The notes: generated by a model from the letters alone, not told the origin. Shown: positions 1-6,262, numbered from the stretch's first letter. The stretch is 9,416 nucleotides of DNA from an uncultured Ruminococcus sp. (GCA_902791785.1 CADAXH010000049.1:1-9416), one strand, 5' to 3'. Translations and numbers: made by a program.

Positions 1-772
1 TAACACCAAAACCAACAACGTAACCACTTACGTCATTATCCTGATCGTCCCATTCATAGTCGAGTTCTGTAACGATAGCTGTTACTTTGAACTTGCCTAC
101 TCTTGCGTTAGCGAAAACGTCACCGAGGTTTACGCCATCCCATGTGAGGATGAGGTCGCCAGCGGGAGTTGCATCAGTTGCTGTGTAGTTCATTACGTTA
201 GCGAGCAGGTAAGCTGCTTCACCATAGCAGAGCTCGTAGTCCGGGTCTGCTGTCTTTGTGTTGTTCCAGAAAACTTCGTCGATGATACCTTTCTGAGCAG
301 CATATTCAATGAATGAATATTCCCAGTTATTATCATCATAAGTTACGAAAGCTTCGTAACCGAGCATACGAACGATAACTACTGCAGCCTGTGCAAGTGT
401 TACAGTCTGTTCTGGTTCGAAATGCCCAGCACCATCGCCTTTGATGTATCCTCTCTGGTAGGAAGATGCGATGGCAGCTCTGTGATGTGCATCATTAACA
501 TCATCGAAGTAGATGATATCTGAGAGAGTTGATTTGTCCCAAGCTTCATCATCGAGCTGGTGAGTCATGATCTTTGCTACCCAGTAGACAAAGTCATTTC
601 TCGAGATTGGCTGAGCGTCCTTTGTACCGATTGTGTCAATACCACAGTTCTCAATATAAGTAACTGCAGGCATATACCAAGCGTTAGAAGAAGCTGCGCC
701 AACTGTTGCGATCATACCAACAAGCATAGCGATTGAAAGTACGATAGCAAGAATTCTTTTTGTGTTCTTCAT
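1..772 (-). CDS. SLH-domain cell-surface (S-layer-like) protein, 3' end cut by window edge
   Basis: The ATG at 772-770 follows a strong AGGAGG Shine-Dalgarno sequence 5 nt upstream. 257 codons are visible before the left window edge, so the C-terminus is missing. Residues 1-27 look like a signal peptide: basic KNTKR, a hydrophobic stretch, then VGAA as a likely signal peptidase site. Three SLH-type repeats follow. They lie at about 30-70 (degenerate), 86-140 (best match, with FDDVNDAHHRAAI, GYIKGDGAGHFEP and VRMLGY) and 148-196. After residue 200 comes an acidic, Asp-rich, Trp/Tyr-containing segment that starts the unique part. SLH triplets anchor proteins to pyruvylated secondary cell-wall polymer, so I infer an exported S-layer or wall-anchored protein; the function of the unique part is unknown. 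The canonical TRAE motif is altered in all repeats (SRND, TLAQ, YGEA). Codon choice is strongly biased (GGT, GCT, GTT, AAC, TAC, CTC), which suggests high expression. It has its own promoter and leader and is separate from rny. Confidence 0.88.
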   Translation of the reverse strand, partial: MKNTKRILAIVLSIAMLVGMIATVGAASSNAWYMPAVTYIENCGIDTIGTKDAQPISRNDFVYWVAKIMTHQLDDEAWDKSTLSDIIYFDDVNDAHHRAAIASSYQRGYIKGDGAGHFEPEQTVTLAQAAVVIVRMLGYEAFVTYDDNNWEYSFIEYAAQKGIIDEVFWNNTKTADPDYELCYGEAAYLLANVMNYTATDATPAGDLILTWDGVNLGDVFANARVGKFKVTAIVTELDYEWDDQDNDVSGYVVGFGV

Positions 773-802
773 GGTTTCCTCCTGAAAAATTTAGGTTTCG
801 TA

Positions 803-831
803 GGGATAATACCCGTAGGGATAGTTATCCC
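803..831 (-). promoter_or_regulatory. Structured 5' leader of the SLH gene: composite hairpin
   Basis: In the minus-strand transcript GGGATAA (831-825) can pair with TTATCCC (809-803), enclosing a small CCC-TAC-GGG hairpin. Alternatively GGGAT pairs with the nearer ATCCC as a compact hairpin, so two folds compete. On the plus strand the region contains a 10-bp direct repeat, CGTAGGGATA, at 799-808 and 814-823. It lies in the roughly 75-nt untranslated leader, 30-60 nt upstream of the start codon. There is no poly-U tail, so it is not an intrinsic terminator. A 5' stability element or a protein-binding leader is possible; its role is not shown by sequence. Confidence 0.5.
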
Positions 832-853
832 ATGAGATTTTCCTAGCGTGTAA

Positions 854-882
854 ATAATAAATCAAAAGTGTCAATATTTCAA
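854..882 (-). promoter_or_regulatory. Predicted sigma-A promoter for the SLH gene
   Basis: Reading the minus strand, TTGAAA (882-877) is followed after 17 bp by TATTAT (859-854), placing the transcription start near 847 and giving a leader of about 75 nt. An overlapping TTGACA (875-870) has no good -10 at a proper distance, so I prefer the TTGAAA/TATTAT pair. The terminator of rny lies about 60 bp upstream, so this gene is most likely transcribed independently. Confidence 0.65.
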
Positions 883-896
883 GCAGCCACAATGTT

Positions 897-914
897 TGTA
901 ACATAACTGTTACA
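897..914. promoter_or_regulatory. Inverted repeat upstream of the SLH promoter (possible operator)
   Basis: TGTAACATAACTGTTACA has perfect 6-bp arms (TGTAAC/GTTACA) separated by 6 bp. It is centred about 58 bp upstream of the predicted start site of the SLH gene, just beyond the -35 box, where activators commonly bind. It lacks a T-tract and is distinct from the rny terminator at 935-962. Regulator binding is inference only. Confidence 0.4.
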
Positions 915-934
915 TTTCATTTTTTTCAAAAAAG

Positions 935-962
935 AAAAACCCCGGATTTTTTCAATCCGAGG
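935..962 (-). terminator. Intrinsic terminator of rny
   Basis: In the minus-strand transcript a 9-bp stem (962-954 with 948-940; CCTCGGATT with AATCCGGGG, one G-U pair) closes a GAAAA loop and is followed directly by UUUUU (939-935) and further U-rich sequence. It begins 26 nt after the rny stop codon. Confidence 0.88.
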
Positions 963-988
963 TCGTCTTCCTTAATTATATATATACG

Positions 989-2439
989 TCATTTTGCGTA
1001 CTCGACAGATCTGCTTTCTCTTATTACATTTACTTTAATCTGTCCCGGATACTCGAGTTCTTCTTCGATCTTTTTCGCGATATCCCTTGCTATTACTATC
1101 ATTTGCTGGTCATTGACGTCTTCTGGTTTAACCATGATTCTTACTTCACGTCCTGCCTGGATGGCATATGACTTCTCAACTCCAGCAAAACTTGATGAAA
1201 TTTCTTCAAGTTTTTCAAGTCTCTTTATGTAACTGTCAAGATCTTCACGTCTTGCGCCCGGTCTTGCTGCAGAAATAGCATCAGCGGCAGCAACAAGCAC
1301 TGCAACAACAGTTTTTGGTTCAACATCGCCGTGGTGAGCCTCTCGTGGAGCAAGCCTGCTCTTCTTGCCAGAGTGGGATTGAGTCCCAGTTCGCTTGCCA
1401 TCATTCCTGCGAGATGGGCAACTTCAACAGAGTGAACAAGAACATTCTGTCCGTAACTTGTTCTGTATTTGAGTCTTCCGAGCAATTTGATGATTTCAGG
1501 ATTAAGTCCGTTAACTTTTGCGTCAAGAGCAGCCTGTTCGCCGCATACCTTGAGTTCTGTTTCAACTTCTTTTCTTGCCTTTTCAACTGTTTCTTCAATG
1601 CGTGATGGATGAATTCTTCCGTCAGATATGAGTTTTTCAAGTGATTTCTTGGCAATTTCACGCCTGATTGGATCAAAACATGAAAGGGTAATTGCTTCAG
1701 GAGTATCATCAATAATAAGATCACAACCTGTAAGTGTTTCAATCTTATGGATATTTCTTCCTTCTCGGCCGATGATTCTTCCTTTCATTTCGTCGCTTGG
1801 GATAGCAACAACAGATATTGTTGTTTCAGAAACCTGGTCAGAAGCCAGTCTCTGAATTGCTGTTGATATGATATCTCTTGCTTTTTCTTCAGAGTTTTCT
1901 CTGAGTTCTTCTTCAATCTGTTTGAGTTTTCCTGCAGCTTCGCGCTTTGCGTCTTCTTCAATGGAAGCAACTATTTCCGCTTTAGCCTGTTCAGCTGTAT
2001 ATCCTGAGATTTCCTCGAGTTTTTTCTCCTCTGCTTCCTTGATTTTTGTGATTTGTTCAGCTATTTGCTCAGTTTCTTTGACCTTCTTTGCAAGAGCTTC
2101 TTCTTTTCTTTCGTAGTTTTCTGCTTTCTTCTCGAGCGCTTCCTCTTTTGCAATTGTTCTGTTTTCAAGTTTGATTACTTCAGCTCTGCGCTCTTTGTTT
2201 TCTCTTTCTGATTCCTGTTTTGCTTTTAAGATTTCTTCGCGGCCCTCAACTATGATTGCCTTTTTCTGTGATTCGCCTTCCGCTTTAGCGTTTTCGACGA
2301 TTCTTTTTGCTTCTTCTTCGGCTGATCCGATTGCTTTTTCAGCTTTTGCTTTTCTTATCTGAATACCGATAGCGATTCCGGCTGCGAGACCGATCACTAC
2401 AGCAGCAATACCGATTAATATAACGTAAACGGTTTCCAC
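989..2439 (-). pseudogene. rny: Ribonuclease Y with internal deletion and frameshift at the HD catalytic motif
   Basis: RNase Y is the membrane-anchored endonuclease that starts bulk mRNA decay in Bacillota. A GTG start at 2439-2437 lies 7 nt after a perfect AAGGAGG. Residues 1-28 form the N-terminal TM anchor; about 30-190 are a highly charged coiled coil; the KH domain (about 207-270) has the GXXG-type loop IIGREGRN at 222-229; the HD domain begins at about 330 with HSVEVAH. The frame is intact to LLH (365). The next codon is GAG rather than the Asp of LLHDIGKA, and this frame ends at 1225 as a 404-aa product with a 38-aa foreign tail. From 1342 another frame resumes perfect homology (EAHHGDVEP, AAADAISAARPGARRE, GVEKSYAIQAGREVRIMVKPE, ending VEYAK) to the stop at 989. 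The sequence between LLHD and HHGDVEP, about 34 residues, is absent. The 1451-nt span is 2 modulo 3, so the loss is of form 3n+1, about 103 nt; restoring it gives about 517 aa, the normal family length. The rest of the gene is undamaged, so the lesion is either recent or an assembly error. Confidence 0.93.
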
Positions 2440-2471
2440 TCGTCTACCTCCTTAAATATATATTAAGCACC

Positions 2472-2490
2472 ATGGATACAAAGTACCCAT
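2472..2490 (-). promoter_or_regulatory. Hairpin in the 5' leader of rny
   Basis: The minus-strand transcript contains an 8-bp stem (2490-2483 with 2479-2472, one G-U pair) closed by a 3-nt loop. It lies roughly 10 nt after the predicted transcription start and about 20 nt before the Shine-Dalgarno sequence. It could protect the 5' end or be a feedback site for the nuclease, but nothing in the sequence proves a role. Confidence 0.45.
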
Positions 2491-2505
2491 AATACGCTAT
2501 TTTAG

Positions 2506-2534
2506 ATTATACAACCCGCATTTTAAAGTGTCAA
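2506..2534 (-). promoter_or_regulatory. Consensus sigma-A promoter for rny
   Basis: On the minus strand TTGACA (2534-2529), a 17-bp spacer and TATAAT (2511-2506) match the housekeeping consensus exactly. A very AT-rich stretch at 2535-2575 sits directly upstream and may act as an UP element. Transcription would start near 2499, giving a leader of about 60 nt. The terminator of the preceding operon lies upstream, so rny is transcribed from here. Confidence 0.85.
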
Positions 2535-2624
2535 TAAACATTTAATTATTAAATTATATAGATATATGCTGTATATTCCGATTTGTTACATTTTGTATCA
2601 TTTGTTGTTTTTCTTGAAAATATG

Positions 2625-2650
2625 AAAATCCGGCAATTTTCATTGCCGGA
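2625..2650 (-). terminator. Intrinsic terminator of the parA-parB-serS-membrane protein operon
   Basis: A perfect 9-bp stem (2650-2642 with 2637-2629; TCCGGCAAT with ATTGCCGGA) is capped by a GAAA loop and followed by UUUU (2628-2625), a C, and more U-rich sequence in the minus-strand transcript. It starts 6 nt after the stop codon of the last gene. Confidence 0.92.
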
Positions 2651-2656
2651 CAATCA

Positions 2657-3130
2657 CTATGCAAATACACCGATTAATATTGCTATTACAGCCAGAATCA
2701 CTGCGCCAACAAGCATGAAGATCATACTGTTGCCTTTTGGATTGTACATAGACTTTAATCTGTCTCTGTTCAATTCATCAATATAGAACTTTGTGTTTTC
2801 GTCGATTTTAAGTCTGCCGCTCTTCGGATCTGCATCCACTGCATCACAAATAACCAGTTTTTGCAGTGTGGCAGATTTGCTGTATTTGTTGACAGCGCTT
2901 ACATTTCTTTCCTGACCTATTTCTGTCAGAGTCTTTGCATTTTCTTCCGAATCTGCACCAGCTTCAAACAAAGCATTGATAAAATCACCGATAACTTTTT
3001 TGTGATAGAAAATGAAGAACCATGAAATGATTATTCCCAGAACAATCATCCATGTAACGGATGTCAGTGTTCCGCTCCCGTTGAAGCCTCTGCTGATACC
3101 GGTTTCATTTACAGCGTCAAGTAACATCAT
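2657..3130 (-). CDS. Uncharacterised two-TM membrane protein, last gene of the parAB-serS operon
   Basis: I recognise no characterised function. I chose the ATG at 3130-3128, one base after the serS stop (TAATATG), giving 157 aa; an in-frame ATG at 3157 inside serS would add 9 residues. Neither start has a clear Shine-Dalgarno sequence, so translation is probably coupled to serS. A first TM segment (about residues 24-42, ending FFIFYHKK) is followed by a soluble region of about 90 residues with EAGADSEENAKTLTEIG and a KSGRLKIDENTKFYIDEL element. A C-terminal TM helix (about 136-156) follows basic RLKSMYNPKG. The YHKK after the first helix suggests that the central domain is cytoplasmic. The ALFEAGADS..NAKTL..IG pattern and the FYI-E-L plus basic/TM ending resemble short uncharacterised membrane proteins that I recall from Clostridia. 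It may be a conserved passenger of a housekeeping operon; a link to translation or segregation is only suggested by position. Confidence 0.8.
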   Translation of the reverse strand: MMLLDAVNETGISRGFNGSGTLTSVTWMIVLGIIISWFFIFYHKKVIGDFINALFEAGADSEENAKTLTEIGQERNVSAVNKYSKSATLQKLVICDAVDADPKSGRLKIDENTKFYIDELNRDRLKSMYNPKGNSMIFMLVGAVILAVIAILIGVFA

Positions 3131-3131
3131 A

Positions 3132-4409
3132 TTATTTAATAATGTTGGTGCCAACATATTTTACAAGCACGTCAGGAACATTGACTGATCCGTCAGCATT
3201 CTGATTTTGCTCGACTATTGCTGGCAAAATACGGCTTGTAGCAAGTCCGCTTCCGTTAAGCGTGTGACAATATTCAATTCTTCCGTCTTCACGTTTGAAT
3301 CTAATCTGTCCGCGTCTTGCCTGGTAATCTCTGGCATTAGATACTGAACTTACTTCCTTGTATCCGTCCATTGAAGGAATATTGATTTCAATGTCATAAG
3401 TTCTAGCCATTGATGCAGAACAGTCGCCTGCAGCAAGTTTAACAGTGCGGAAATGAAGTCCGAGACCCTTTACAAGCAGTTCTGCTTCACCGACAAGTTC
3501 TTCAAAAGCAGCGTCGCTGCCTTCCGGAGTAGTATACTGAACCATTTCAACTTTGTTGAACTGATGTCCTCTTACCATTCCGCGTTCGTCAGCTCTGTAG
3601 CTGCCTGCTTCGCGTCTGAAACAAGGTGTATAGCTTATATATTTCTTAGGAAGTTCTGATTCTTTGAGAATCTCGTCTCTGTGCAGAGATACCAGTGCTG
3701 TTTCTGCTGTCGGGAGCATGAATCTTTCTCTTTCGTCCTCTGCTGTCTGAAGCCAGTAAACTTCATCCTTGAATTTCGGGAATTGTCCGGCTGTAAGGCC
3801 GCATTCATAGCCCAGCATATGAGGAACAAGAACCAGTTCAAAACCATTTTTTATATGTGTTTCAATGAAATAGTTGAGAAGAGCCCATTCGAGTCTTGCG
3901 CCCATTCCTTTATATATCCAGAATCCGTTTCCTGAAAGCTTAACACCGCGTTTGTAATCGATCATTCCGAGATTTGTGCACAAATCCACGTGATTTTTGG
4001 GTTCGAAATCAAATTTTCTGTGTTCGCCTACATAATACAGCGGCTGGTTGTTTTCTTTTCCGCCGCCAACAAGGTCAGGATCGGGAAGATTCGGGAATGT
4101 GAGCATAATTGAAGTGTATTCAGCTTCCACTTTGCCCAATTCTTCTTCGTATTCCTTGACTTTTGCAGACAGTTCCTTCATTTCTGCAAACAGAGCCTGA
4201 ACATCTTTGCCTTCTTTTTTGTACTGAGGAACCAGTTTGCTGGCTTTGTTTTGTTCAGCTTTCATTGATTCGCTCTTTGCAATCAGGTCTCTTCTTTGAG
4301 CATCAAGCTCTATAACTCTGTAAATGTCCTTTTCTGCGTCTTTTCCTTTTTTTGCAAGTCCTTCAATGACTTTTTCAGGTGCTTCCTTAATTAATTTAAT
4401 GTCAAGCAT
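3132..4409 (-). CDS. serS: Seryl-tRNA synthetase
   Basis: Cytoplasmic class II synthetase that charges tRNA-Ser (and tRNA-Sec where present) with serine. The 425-aa length is normal. Residues about 30-100 form the charged N-terminal coiled-coil arm that contacts the long variable arm of tRNA-Ser. The catalytic core shows the serine-site element PTAETALVSLHRDE (233-246), motif 2 CFRREAGSYRADERG with HQFNKVEM (263-289), and motif 3 NGSGLATSRILPAIVEQNQ (385-403). The ATG at 4409 follows a strong AAGGGGG 9 nt upstream, in the 22-nt gap after parB. There is no separate promoter or T-box leader, so it depends on the parA promoter. Several signatures differ from the common B. subtilis or E. coli type: TAETALVSL rather than TAEVPLTNL, and ATSRILPAIVEQNQ rather than AVGRTLVAILENYQ. 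It therefore appears to belong to a distinct SerRS lineage. The essential residues that I can recognise are present, so it is probably functional. Confidence 0.97.
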   Translation of the reverse strand: MLDIKLIKEAPEKVIEGLAKKGKDAEKDIYRVIELDAQRRDLIAKSESMKAEQNKASKLVPQYKKEGKDVQALFAEMKELSAKVKEYEEELGKVEAEYTSIMLTFPNLPDPDLVGGGKENNQPLYYVGEHRKFDFEPKNHVDLCTNLGMIDYKRGVKLSGNGFWIYKGMGARLEWALLNYFIETHIKNGFELVLVPHMLGYECGLTAGQFPKFKDEVYWLQTAEDERERFMLPTAETALVSLHRDEILKESELPKKYISYTPCFRREAGSYRADERGMVRGHQFNKVEMVQYTTPEGSDAAFEELVGEAELLVKGLGLHFRTVKLAAGDCSASMARTYDIEINIPSMDGYKEVSSVSNARDYQARRGQIRFKREDGRIEYCHTLNGSGLATSRILPAIVEQNQNADGSVNVPDVLVKYVGTNIIK

Positions 4410-4431
4410 AGCTTTAATCCCCCTTGGATGC

Positions 4432-5301
4432 TCAAATTTTGCTTATAAAATCATCGCCGCACAATTGTTTCAGCAGTTTTTCAAGATCTTCGTTGTCCGA
4501 ATAACCGATGCTTACTGATTTTATGCGTCCGCTGTTGTTAATTCTTACAGTTCTGCCTATCTGTTTCTGAATTAATTCTTCAAGAGCTCTGGTATAACTG
4601 TCGTCTTTGGTCTTTTTCTTTACTTTTTTTGTTGCATTGGCTTTTTTAACAAGTACTTCGGTTTCTTTTACCGAAAGCTGTCTTTCTGCAACTTCTTTGG
4701 CAATTTCGTCTATTTTATCACTGTCTTTTACTCCGAGAAGCACTTTTGCATGTCCTGAAGTGATTTTTCCCTGTGAGAGCAGAGACAATGCACCTTCTGT
4801 AAGATCCAGCAATCTGAGTGAATTTGCCACAGAACTCCTGCTTTTTCCTATTTTTTCCGCAATTTCTTCCTGTGTGAGTCCGTATTCTTCGGTCAGAGTC
4901 TTGTATGCACCGGCTTCTTCAACCGGATTCAGGTCTGTTCTCTGAATATTCTCAACAATTGCCATTTCTGCTGCAGTTATTTCATCAACTTCCTTAATAA
5001 CCACCGGCACTTCGTCAAGTCCTGCGATTCTGGCAGCTCTCCAGCGCCTTTCACCGGCGATTATCATGTATCCGTCGTCTTTTTTCTTTACAACAATAGG
5101 AGACATGACACCGTATTGTCTGATAGAATCTGCAAGTTCGTCAAGCTCTTCTTTTGAAAAATCTTTTCTCGGCTGGTTTCTGTTTGGTTCCAGTTCGCCG
5201 ATTTTCAGTGTTTTCAGTCCGTTTTCTTCATTCTGGTATCCTGAATCAGCTAGAATTGCGTCCAAACCACGCCCTAAACCCTTTTTTCTGTTTACAGCCA
5301 T
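4432..5301 (-). CDS. parB: Chromosome-partitioning protein ParB (Spo0J)
   Basis: CTP-dependent DNA clamp that loads at parS, spreads along flanking DNA, recruits SMC/condensin and stimulates the ParA ATPase. It has 289 aa, a usual chromosomal ParB length. The N-terminal KKGLGRGLDAIL (6-17) is the ParA-contact motif. GERRWRA (83-89) and ENIQRTDLNP (117-126) are the nucleotide-binding motifs of the CTPase domain. LTQEEIAEKIGKSRSSVANSLRLL (142-165) is the helix-turn-helix that reads parS. A Lys-rich linker (about 223-234) leads to the C-terminal dimerisation domain. Placement directly after parA argues for ParB rather than its paralogue Noc, and the palindromes upstream are parS-type, not Noc sites. 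The ATG at 5301 lies 13 nt after parA, with AAAGGA 7 nt upstream. Confidence 0.97.
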   Translation of the reverse strand: MAVNRKKGLGRGLDAILADSGYQNEENGLKTLKIGELEPNRNQPRKDFSKEELDELADSIRQYGVMSPIVVKKKDDGYMIIAGERRWRAARIAGLDEVPVVIKEVDEITAAEMAIVENIQRTDLNPVEEAGAYKTLTEEYGLTQEEIAEKIGKSRSSVANSLRLLDLTEGALSLLSQGKITSGHAKVLLGVKDSDKIDEIAKEVAERQLSVKETEVLVKKANATKKVKKKTKDDSYTRALEELIQKQIGRTVRINNSGRIKSVSIGYSDNEDLEKLLKQLCGDDFISKI

Positions 5302-5314
5302 GTTCTATTCCTTT

Positions 5315-6076
5315 CTATAACCTGCTCATGAGTTCTTTAGCGATTGTATTGTAATCGTCAGAACCTTTTGCGTATTTATCAAAGTACTGAATAGGCATTC
5401 CGTAGCTCGGAGCCTCGCCCAGTCGCACATTTCTCGTCACCGATGTTGAGAACAGCTTGTCTGCATAATGCTTTTTCAGTTCATCCAGAACCTGTGCTGA
5501 CAGATTCAGTCTTCCGTTAAACATGGTAATTATTATTCCCGTGAATGAAAGAGAAGGATTATATAATTCCTTTACTCTCTTTATCGTCATCAGAATCTGT
5601 GACAATCCTTCAAGCGCGAAATACTCACACTGCATCGGAACGACCACTCCGTCGCTTGCAGTAAGAGCATTTACAGTAAGCATTCCAAGAGACGGCGGAC
5701 AGTCTATAACAACGTAATCAAATCTGTCTCCAACTGAATCCAGTGCGTTTTTCAAAGCAAATTCACGCTTTTCAATGTCTACAAGTTCAATTTCTGCTGC
5801 AGCCAGGGGCATATTGGCGGGCAAAACCCACAGATTCTTGTATTCTGTCTGCAAAATGGCCTGATCGGCCGTCGCTTTTCCAATTACTATATCGTAAGTT
5901 GTGTATCTGACTTTGGATTTTTTGACGCCCACTGCGCTCGAAGCGTTACCCTGAGGGTCAAAATCCAGAAGAAGTGTCTTTTTGCCACTCAATCCCATGG
6001 CAGATGCTATATTGACAGCGGAAGTGGTTTTTCCAACTCCGCCTTTCTGGTTTGCAAATGAAACGATTTTCGCCAT
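5315..6076 (-). CDS. parA: Chromosome-partitioning ATPase ParA (Soj)
   Basis: Deviant-Walker ATPase that, as an ATP-bound dimer, coats the nucleoid and is released by ParB, driving origin segregation. In Bacillus-type systems it also modulates DnaA. It has 253 aa, typical for Soj. The deviant Walker A KGGVGKTT at 11-18 includes the signature lysine K11 and the P-loop K16. Walker A' DFDPQGN is at 38-44 and Walker B YVVIDCPP at 121-128. There is no N-terminal DNA-binding extension, so this is the short chromosomal (type Ib-like) form and not the plasmid P1 type. The ATG at 6076 follows AGGAG 6 nt upstream. It is the first gene of the parA-parB-serS-membrane protein operon, driven by a consensus promoter whose -35 box sits 14 bp from the nearest parS. 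Confidence 0.97.
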   Translation of the reverse strand: MAKIVSFANQKGGVGKTTSAVNIASAMGLSGKKTLLLDFDPQGNASSAVGVKKSKVRYTTYDIVIGKATADQAILQTEYKNLWVLPANMPLAAAEIELVDIEKREFALKNALDSVGDRFDYVVIDCPPSLGMLTVNALTASDGVVVPMQCEYFALEGLSQILMTIKRVKELYNPSLSFTGIIITMFNGRLNLSAQVLDELKKHYADKLFSTSVTRNVRLGEAPSYGMPIQYFDKYAKGSDDYNTIAKELMSRL

Positions 6077-6103
6077 AGATAACTCCTATCGAATGTTGCT
6101 TGA

Positions 6104-6132
6104 ATTATACACCCTATATATATTCATGTCAA
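6104..6132 (-). promoter_or_regulatory. Consensus sigma-A promoter of the parAB operon
   Basis: On the minus strand TTGACA (6132-6127), a 17-bp spacer and TATAAT (6109-6104) match the housekeeping consensus exactly. The start site would be near 6097, giving a leader of about 20 nt that contains the AGGAG of parA. The first parS begins 14 bp upstream of the -35 box, so ParB nucleation could affect this promoter. Confidence 0.87.
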
Positions 6133-6146
6133 CAAAACGACAAAAA

Positions 6147-6162
6147 TGTTCCACGTGGAACA
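6147..6162. promoter_or_regulatory. parS: parS site 1 (perfect 16-bp palindrome)
   Basis: TGTTCCACGTGGAACA fits the bacterial parS consensus TGTTNCACGTGNAACA with the C/G variant at the N positions and is fully palindromic. It is the copy closest to the parA promoter. The cognate ParB is encoded 0.85 kb away. Confidence 0.96.
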
Positions 6163-6246
6163 ATTCCGATATTTTCATGCTATTACTGGATTTTTCAGTG
6201 TTCACCTTTGCTATCTTTTTATTTTTTCGCCCCATGTTTCACAAAA

Positions 6247-6262
6247 TGTTCCACGTGGAACA
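6247..6262. promoter_or_regulatory. parS: parS site 2 (perfect 16-bp palindrome)
   Basis: Identical to site 1 (TGTTCCACGTGGAACA) and exactly 100 bp from it. A TGTTTCAC half-site at 6235-6242 precedes it by 4 bp in the same orientation. Confidence 0.96.

Noticed and set aside
1225..1342. Programmed ribosomal frameshift in rny
   Set aside because: A frameshift alone would not lose conserved sequence. About 34 family-conserved residues are absent at the junction and I see no slippery heptamer, so a deletion (real or from assembly) explains it better.
2452..2490. 12-codon leader peptide gene upstream of rny as an annotated CDS
   Set aside because: It has no Shine-Dalgarno sequence and starts about 10 nt from the predicted transcription start; kept only as part of a low-confidence observation.
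3142..3157. Inverted repeat ATGTTGG-TG-CCAACAT at the end of serS as a terminator or operator
   Set aside because: It lies within the last serS codons, has a 2-nt loop and no U-tract, and the next gene is coupled; most likely coincidental.
3987..3992. CACGTG inside serS as a further parS
   Set aside because: Only the central six bases match; the flanks (AAAT/ATTT instead of TGTT/AACA) do not fit, and it is in conserved coding sequence.
4410..4431. T-box leader for serS
   Set aside because: The gap to parB is only 22 nt and holds just the ribosome binding site; there is no room for a T-box.
4432..5301. Noc (nucleoid occlusion) instead of ParB
   Set aside because: The gene directly follows parA, carries the N-terminal GLGRGLDAIL ParA-contact motif, and the upstream sites are parS palindromes, not Noc sites of the ATTTCCCGGGAAAT type.
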